A DNA stretch of 64,000 bases from Streptomyces sp. NBC_00083. GTDB lineage: Bacteria; Actinomycetota; Actinomycetes; Streptomycetales; Streptomycetaceae. The position numbers and the translations under genes were made by a program. The notes under the pieces were generated by a model. The model ran no database searches. It was given only the letters and a program-made list of their open reading frames with translations, and was not told the DNA's origin. Shown in pieces: positions 59,300-64,000 of the stretch. The stretch lies in NCBI RefSeq assembly GCF_026343295.1, contig NZ_JAPELY010000001.1:2914001-2978000 (forward strand), given 5' to 3'. How positions within the stretch are numbered: the first letter of the stretch is position 1; every line of letters starts with the position of its first letter.

Positions 59300-60292
59300 A
59301 TGAAGGCCATACGGTTCGCAGGTGCCGGTCGACCGCTCAACCTGGAGACGGTGCCGGACCCGGAGCCCGGCCCGGGGTGGGTGGTCGTCGACATCGAGGC
59401 GGCTGGATTGTGCCACTCGGACCTGCACATCATGAGCGGCATGGACCTGGGCGACCTCACGGTCAAATCGCCGGTCACCCTCGGGCACGAGGGCGCGGGA
59501 GTGATCTCCGCGATCGGGGACGGAGTGCGGGGCTTCGAGGTGGGCGACCGGGTCGGCATCGCCCTCGTCACACACCCCGTGGAGGCGGCCCGCTTCGCGC
59601 CCGGCGTCGGCCACGACGGGGCGTTCGCCGAGCGGGAGCTGGCCCATGTGTCGACGCTGGTGCACATCCCCGACAACGTGACGTTCGCGGAGGCGGCCGT
59701 CGCGACGGACTCGGTGGCCACCGCGTACCACGCGGTGCGGACCGCGGGCGCCGTGCGCCGAGGATGCACCGTCGGAGTCATAGGCCTCGGCGGGCTCGGC
59801 CTGAACGGTGTGCGGATCGCCCATCTGCTCGGCGCCACGGTGTACGGGGTCGACATCAACCCGGCCGCTCACGGCCCCGCCCTGGAGGCCGGAGCCGTCG
59901 AGTGCTTCCAGGACGCGGGACAGCTCGCGGCCCGGCACCCCGATGTGATCGTGGACTTCGCGGGCGCCGACTCGACCGCCGCGTCCGCCGTGCAGAGCGT
60001 GCGGCCGGGTGGCTGCGTGGTGCTGGTCGGCCTCGGCGCGCCCGTCGCCGCGATACCCGTCGCCTCGCTGGTGATGCGCAATGTGCGGCTCGTCGGCTCC
60101 CTGGGAGCGAGCAAGGACGAGCTGCGCGAGGTGTACGACCTCATCGCGAGCGGCGCCCTGAAGCCTGCGGTGCAGGAGGTGCCGTTCACCGAACTCCCGG
60201 CGGCGATGGACCGGTTGGCCCGCGGCGAGGTCCGCGGCCGGCTCTACACGCGCCCGCGCGCCGATCTGCGCGTGGAGGTGGGCGCCGGCTGA
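59300..60292 (+). CDS. Zinc-dependent alcohol dehydrogenase (MDR superfamily), no structural-zinc cysteines
   Basis: A 330-residue MDR enzyme. The catalytic-zinc Cys in AAGLCHSDLHIM (about residue 38) and His in TLGHEGAGVISAIGDGVRGF are present. The cluster of four cysteines for the structural zinc is absent; the loop reads ALVTHPVEAARFAPG. The NAD(P) site is GVIGLGGLGLNGVRIAHLLG and a DINPAAHG tail follows the second beta strand, whose Asp favours NAD. It oxidises or reduces an alcohol or aldehyde in the cytoplasm. Its last 49 bp overlap the convergent nitrilase gene. The candidate operator 21 bp upstream may control it. Confidence 0.92.
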   Translation: MKAIRFAGAGRPLNLETVPDPEPGPGWVVVDIEAAGLCHSDLHIMSGMDLGDLTVKSPVTLGHEGAGVISAIGDGVRGFEVGDRVGIALVTHPVEAARFAPGVGHDGAFAERELAHVSTLVHIPDNVTFAEAAVATDSVATAYHAVRTAGAVRRGCTVGVIGLGGLGLNGVRIAHLLGATVYGVDINPAAHGPALEAGAVECFQDAGQLAARHPDVIVDFAGADSTAASAVQSVRPGGCVVLVGLGAPVAAIPVASLVMRNVRLVGSLGASKDELREVYDLIASGALKPAVQEVPFTELPAAMDRLARGEVRGRLYTRPRADLRVEVGAG

Positions 60293-61206
60293 GCGACGGC
60301 GGATCGGGGTGTCTCGTCCACCTGCAGGGTGAAGACGTCCGGCCGGGCGTAGTGCCCGGTGGCGTCGAAGTCGAAGCGGGCACGGGCGATGTCCCCGAGG
60401 TCGAGCTCCGCGACGAGCACCCCCTCGCCGTCCCGCAGGGGGCCGGCCAGTACCTCCCCGAGCGGGGAGACGATGGTGCTGCCGCCCCCGATCAGGACGG
60501 TGGCGGGGGCGTCGCCCTGCACGGGACGGACATCGTCGGGCAGGCCCGAACGCAGCAGGTACTGGGCGGCGCTCAGCACGAAGCAGCGTCCTTCGAGGGC
60601 CACGTGCCGCATGGTGGCCTGCCAGGTCTCCCGGTCGTCGACGGTCGGCGCACACCAGAGGTCGACGCCCTTCGCGTACATCGCGGTGCGGAACAGCGGC
60701 ATGTAGTTCTCCCAGCAGATGGCCGCCCCCAGCCTGCCGGGCCCGCGGTCCACCACCGGCATCGTCGAGCCGTCGCCGCACCCCCAGATCAGCCGCTCGG
60801 CCGCCGTCGGCATCAGCTTGCGGTGCTTACCGATGAACCCCTGCGGGCCGAAGAACAGCGCGACGCAGTACAGCGTCGACCCCGACCGATCCACCGCACC
60901 CACCACCGCGTGACAGCCCAAATCGCTTGTCAGGGCGCCGAGTTCATCGGTCTCCGGGCCGGGGACGGCGATGGCCGACTCGAAGTACCGCCGGAACGTG
61001 TCGCGTCCCTCGGGGCTCCGGCTGCCGACGCGCACCCCGAAGTCGAGCCCCTTCGGGTAGCCGCCCAGAAACGCCTCGGGCAGCACGACGACCTCGGCGC
61101 CGCGCCCGGTCGCCTCGCGCGTCAGGTCCAGCGCCTTGGTGAGGGAGGCCGGAGTGTCGAACAACTGGGAGCCGGCCTGGACCACGGCCGCGGTGAGGAG
61201 AGTCAC
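60244..61206 (-). CDS. Carbon-nitrogen hydrolase (nitrilase superfamily, branch 1-like)
   Basis: A 320-residue enzyme. The catalytic triad is clear: Glu in VVVLPEAFLGGYPKGLDFGV, Lys in GKHRKLMPTAAERLIW, and Cys in GAAICWENYMPLFRTAMYAK. Substrate-loop segments VDLWCAPTVDDRETWQATMR and LVAELDLGDIARARFDFDA follow. True nitrilases hydrolyse nitriles to acids and ammonia; relatives hydrolyse amides. The end after VDETPRSAVAQPAPTS is low complexity and overlaps the convergent alcohol dehydrogenase by 49 bp. Cytoplasmic. The gene stands alone on its strand. Confidence 0.9.
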   Translation of the reverse strand: MTLLTAAVVQAGSQLFDTPASLTKALDLTREATGRGAEVVVLPEAFLGGYPKGLDFGVRVGSRSPEGRDTFRRYFESAIAVPGPETDELGALTSDLGCHAVVGAVDRSGSTLYCVALFFGPQGFIGKHRKLMPTAAERLIWGCGDGSTMPVVDRGPGRLGAAICWENYMPLFRTAMYAKGVDLWCAPTVDDRETWQATMRHVALEGRCFVLSAAQYLLRSGLPDDVRPVQGDAPATVLIGGGSTIVSPLGEVLAGPLRDGEGVLVAELDLGDIARARFDFDATGHYARPDVFTLQVDETPRSAVAQPAPTSTRRSARGRV

Positions 61207-61375
61207 GACGCCGAGCCTAGGGGGACCGCCGCCCCGGACGCCGGACGCGCGCGGTGACCGCGCGCATCCCTGCGAAGTGCCGGACGATCAGGGCCATATG
61301 ACGGCCCCTCCGGAGCGACGCCGGAGAAGGGGGTCGTTCGCCGGGCGAGATCGGCGGTATGTCAGAGTGATCCGC

Positions 61376-61822
61376 ATGGTTCTCCTTGGTCAGGCACCGC
61401 AGTACACCTCCCACAGAGGTCCCTCCCGCCGGAACCTCCTGATAGCCCTCGCCGTCGGCCTCGCCGTCTGTCTCGGCATCGGGGCCGTGGCGGTGTCGGC
61501 CTTCAACGACAAGCCGCTGTTCCACGACGACGTCGCCTACGAAGGCGGCTACGTGGTCGCGCTCGCCGGCATGAAGGCGGACCCGACCGGAAAGACCCAG
61601 GGCTTCCTCAAGAGCGGCGGCTGCGAACAGTGGCGTCGCGATCAGGGCGGCCCCAAGGCCGCTGCCGCGCCCGAGCGTTGGCTCCAGGGCTGCCGTGACG
61701 CGGCCGACGACGGCGACTGCCGCGACGGCCAGGCCGTCGCCAAGCCCAGGGGATCCGCCGGGATCAGGGGACTGGTCTGCGACAGCAAGAAGGGCGCCAG
61801 GGCGCCCGTCGCCGGGCAGTAG
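61376..61822 (+). CDS. Membrane-anchored hypothetical protein
   Basis: A 148-residue protein. The N-terminus MVLLGQAPQYTSHRGPSRRN is basic, then a hydrophobic helix (LLIALAVGLAVCLGIGAVAV, about residues 22-41) anchors it. The mature outside part is hydrophilic with FNDKPLFHDDVAYEGGYVVA and cysteines at GGCEQW, GCRDA, DCRDG and VCDSK. No motif or family was recognised. It is convergent with nothing and 150 bp before the monooxygenase gene. Confidence 0.6.
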   Translation: MVLLGQAPQYTSHRGPSRRNLLIALAVGLAVCLGIGAVAVSAFNDKPLFHDDVAYEGGYVVALAGMKADPTGKTQGFLKSGGCEQWRRDQGGPKAAAAPERWLQGCRDAADDGDCRDGQAVAKPRGSAGIRGLVCDSKKGARAPVAGQ

Positions 61823-61971
61823 CGGACCGGTGCCGCCGGGCCCACCGCGCCGGTCCGCCCGGCGCGATCCGTCCCATGCCGCTCCCGCCGTCTAGGCAGC
61901 CCCGTCCGCACCCAGTACAACGGTGGGGCGGACCCGGCGGGCGCCGGGTACGGGAGCGGGCGGAGGCACGT

Positions 61972-63207
61972 GTGCGCAGGATCGCGATCATCGGGGCCGG
62001 ACAGGCCGGACTGCAACTGGCGCTGGGACTCCAGGCGGCGGAGTACGACGTGACGCTGCTGTCGGAACGGACCGCCGAGGAGATCCGGCACGGCAGCATC
62101 ACCTCGACACAGCTCATGCTCGGCCCGGCCCTCGCCCTGGAACGGTCAGCAGGCCTCAACCTCTGGGACGACCGGGCGCCCTTGCTGACCGGCCTGGAGG
62201 TGACCCAGTGGGACCCGGCCGGGCCCGAGCCCCGCGCGAAGCGGTTCACCACCTCGTACGACGCCGAGGCCCGCTCGGTGGACCAGCGGGTCAAACTCCC
62301 GGCGTGGCTCGACCTGTTCGCGGCGCGCGGCGGCCGGGTGGAAACCCGCGCGGTGGAGGCGCGCGACGTCGCGGGGATCGCCGCGCGCCACGACCTCACC
62401 GTCGTCGCCACCGGCCGCGGCGCCCTCTCGGCGCTGTTCGGCCGCGACACGCGACGCTCGGTGTACGACCGTCCGCAGCGCACCCTTGCCGCGTTCTACG
62501 CGCACGGCGTCACGGGGCGGGCCGACGAGTCCGACACGTGCCTGCGGGTCACCGTCGTACCCTCGGCGGGAGACGTGATCGTGCTCCGGGCGCTCACGGT
62601 CGGCGGCCCGTGCGAGATCCTGCTCATGGAGGCCAAGTTCGGTGGCCCGTACGACTGTTGGGGCGACCGGCCGGAGCCTCGCGCAGGGCTGCGGCGCGCG
62701 GTGGAGCTGCTGCGTGAGTACGCGCCGTGGGAGTACGAGCGCTTCGTGGGCGCCGAGCCCACCGACGCGGGCGCCGCGCTCTACGGCGCGGTCACGCCGA
62801 CCGTGCGGCACGGCGTGGCCGAGCTGGGGGAGGGGCGATGCGTCCTCGGCATGGCGGACGCCGTCGTCGTCAACGATCCGCTCACGGGGCAGGGGGCCAA
62901 CAACGCCGCCCGCTCCGCGGCCGGCTACCTCGACGCGATCCTCAAGCGCGGCGAGCTGCCGTACGACTCGCGATGGATGCGCCAGACCTTCGAGGAGTAC
63001 TGGGAGCAGGCGCGCCACTCCCAGGCCTTCACCGACCTGATGCTGCGTCAGCCACCGGCGGAGCAGGTGGGCCGGGTCCTCGGGGCCGCCTTCGAGCACC
63101 CCGAGGTCGCCCACCGGTTCGCCAACGGCTATGCCGACCCGCGCGACTACCGCGACTGGCTGATCGACCCGGCGCGGACCGACGCCTACCTCGCCGAGAT
63201 CCTCTAG
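61972..63207 (+). CDS. Styrene/indole monooxygenase-like flavoprotein (StyA family)
   Basis: A 411-residue FAD protein. GGAGG five bases upstream fixes the GTG (VRRIAIIGAGQAGLQLAL). The nucleotide-binding GAGQAG near residue 8 is followed by the StyA-type segments RHGSITSTQLMLGPALALER, RFTTSYDAEARSVDQRVKL and the C-terminal FAD loop GMADAVVVNDPLTGQGANNA. These enzymes use FADH2 from a separate reductase (StyB) to epoxidise styrene or indole, a two-component reaction. No flavin reductase gene is adjacent. Length and motifs are normal. Confidence 0.88.
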   Translation: MRRIAIIGAGQAGLQLALGLQAAEYDVTLLSERTAEEIRHGSITSTQLMLGPALALERSAGLNLWDDRAPLLTGLEVTQWDPAGPEPRAKRFTTSYDAEARSVDQRVKLPAWLDLFAARGGRVETRAVEARDVAGIAARHDLTVVATGRGALSALFGRDTRRSVYDRPQRTLAAFYAHGVTGRADESDTCLRVTVVPSAGDVIVLRALTVGGPCEILLMEAKFGGPYDCWGDRPEPRAGLRRAVELLREYAPWEYERFVGAEPTDAGAALYGAVTPTVRHGVAELGEGRCVLGMADAVVVNDPLTGQGANNAARSAAGYLDAILKRGELPYDSRWMRQTFEEYWEQARHSQAFTDLMLRQPPAEQVGRVLGAAFEHPEVAHRFANGYADPRDYRDWLIDPARTDAYLAEIL

Positions 63208-63358
63208 TACGGCTCGCGACTGACATCGGCGCCCCACGTCAGACTTCCGATGGACGGCACACGGGCTCTGAGGCTGACTCGTCACCACCCGGTTGTCTCA
63301 TAGCTTCTTGATCAAGGCGGAGCCACCTGCTCCACACCACGATCGAAGCGAGACCACC

Positions 63359-64000
63359 ATGTACGGCAAAGCGTTCGCGCCCGAATACCGGGGCACCCTG
63401 GGGGAGTTGTCGGTCAACACCTCACTGGAGGAGGTACTGGCCAAGGCCGTCGAGGAGCGGCGCAAGGCCGAAGTGACGTCGGGCGCAGTGGAGTTGGCGC
63501 ACGCCGGGCTCGCCGTAGCCGAAGCGAGCAGGCGGCTGGGGCGCGTCGAGGAAGCCGAGCAGGCGTGGAAGGACAGCTATCGCGCGGCCCGTGGCGTCGA
63601 CGACAAGGGCGCGATGGCCTGGGCGATGTGGAGCGGTGGCACCCTGGCCCGCCAGCGCGGGGACCTCGCCCTGGCCCGGCGCCGCCTCGCCATCGCGGCC
63701 GACCTCGCCGAACAGGGCGGTGACATCGTCGCCCGCGGCTACTCGCTCGCGGGTCTCGCCGAGACCGGGCGCATCCAGGGCGACTACGAGGCCGTCGGCC
63801 GGCTCCACGAACAACTGCTCGCCGAAGCCCGCCGGCGGGGCGAGGCCCGGCACACGGTGTGGGCGCTCGAAGGCATCGCACAGATGCACCGCAACACCGG
63901 GTCCTTCGACCGTGCGCTCGCCCTGTTCGAAGAGGCGGCACGGATAGCCGAGGACGCCGGGGACGACCGGGGCAGGGCGTGGGCGCTGCGGGGAATCGCC
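63359..64000 (+). CDS. Tetratricopeptide repeat protein, N-terminal part (truncated by window edge)
   Basis: The first 214 residues of an open frame that runs off the right edge, starting ATG (MYGKAFAPEYRGTLGELSV). After an N-terminal helical cap come repeats of about 34-40 residues with the TPR pattern: AHAGLAVAEASRRLGRVEEA, AWAMWSGGTLARQRGDLALA, ARGYSLAGLAETGRIQGDYE and ALEGIAQMHRNTGSFDRALA, each ending with small-residue helix pairs. TPR proteins are scaffolds for protein complexes. The partner and any C-terminal domain are unknown. It is 151 bp downstream of the flavoprotein gene. Confidence 0.85.
   Translation, partial: MYGKAFAPEYRGTLGELSVNTSLEEVLAKAVEERRKAEVTSGAVELAHAGLAVAEASRRLGRVEEAEQAWKDSYRAARGVDDKGAMAWAMWSGGTLARQRGDLALARRRLAIAADLAEQGGDIVARGYSLAGLAETGRIQGDYEAVGRLHEQLLAEARRRGEARHTVWALEGIAQMHRNTGSFDRALALFEEAARIAEDAGDDRGRAWALRGIA

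Noticed and set aside
56296..59859. 1187-residue open frame opposite GH92
   Set aside because: Shadow of the GH92 gene; the plus strand shows an unmistakable glycosidase and CBM domains.

Overview
The window is high-GC actinobacterial DNA, almost certainly a Streptomyces chromosome. Most genes have strong third-position GC bias, start with GTG or ATG behind GGAGG-type ribosome sites, and belong to families typical of that genus (SCO6745-like, DUF6397, MAB_1171c-type, Imm49, GH92 with CBM32 domains). No rRNA, tRNA, CRISPR array or intact insertion sequence was found. Genes at both edges are cut: an S15-type hydrolase on the left and a TPR protein on the right.

Region 1 (1-11.9 kb) holds small metabolic and stress genes, several as regulator/target pairs: SRAP DNA-crosslink protein, two small secreted proteins, a serine beta-lactamase-like hydrolase, TetR divergent from a flavodoxin-like protein and an aldo/keto reductase, and GntR divergent from YbhB plus an SCO6745-like gene. 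Region 2 (11.9-17.7 kb) is a degraded accessory island. It has 1.3 kb of non-coding DNA rich in GCAGTAC motifs and broken pieces of an IS21 IstB ATPase, an FAD dehydrogenase, a WD40 protein and a tyrosine recombinase. The recombinase is split by about 1.8 kb carrying the 3' end of an RHS gene with a metallopeptidase-like toxin tip and a lipoprotein that looks like its immunity partner.

Region 3 (17.8-31.6 kb) has an aldehyde dehydrogenase with its GAF activator, a secreted amidase, a coupled APC permease/formamidase pair, a coupled SWIM-protein/SNF2-helicase pair, a fatty acid desaturase and a MOSC protein. Region 4 (31.7-38.3 kb) has small conserved proteins, an orphan roadblock protein, DUF6397 and two adjacent ATP-grasp enzymes. 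Region 5 (38.5-44.2 kb) is a lipoprotein/HlyD-like/ATPase/MacB-like permease operon in which every junction is a 4-nt overlap, divergent from a coupled two-component system.

Region 6 (44.3-52.3 kb) has DUF2000 divergent from AraC, then an XRE regulator, ImmA/IrrE protease, MAB_1171c-type membrane protein and PAP2-like protein in one direction, then DUF2165 and a long D-Ala-D-Ala carboxypeptidase. Region 7 (52.6-64 kb) has a tandem Imm49 protein, a LacI regulator with two near-identical operators before a secreted GH92 mannosidase, a zinc alcohol dehydrogenase overlapping a convergent nitrilase, a styrene-monooxygenase-like flavoprotein and the start of a TPR protein.

The best candidates for little-described biology are the XRE/ImmA/MAB_1171c/PAP2 locus, the stranded RHS metallopeptidase toxin and lipoprotein pair, the DUF6397/double ATP-grasp cluster, and the GCAGTAC-rich non-coding stretch. 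All functional statements rest on reading motifs by eye; no database search was possible.
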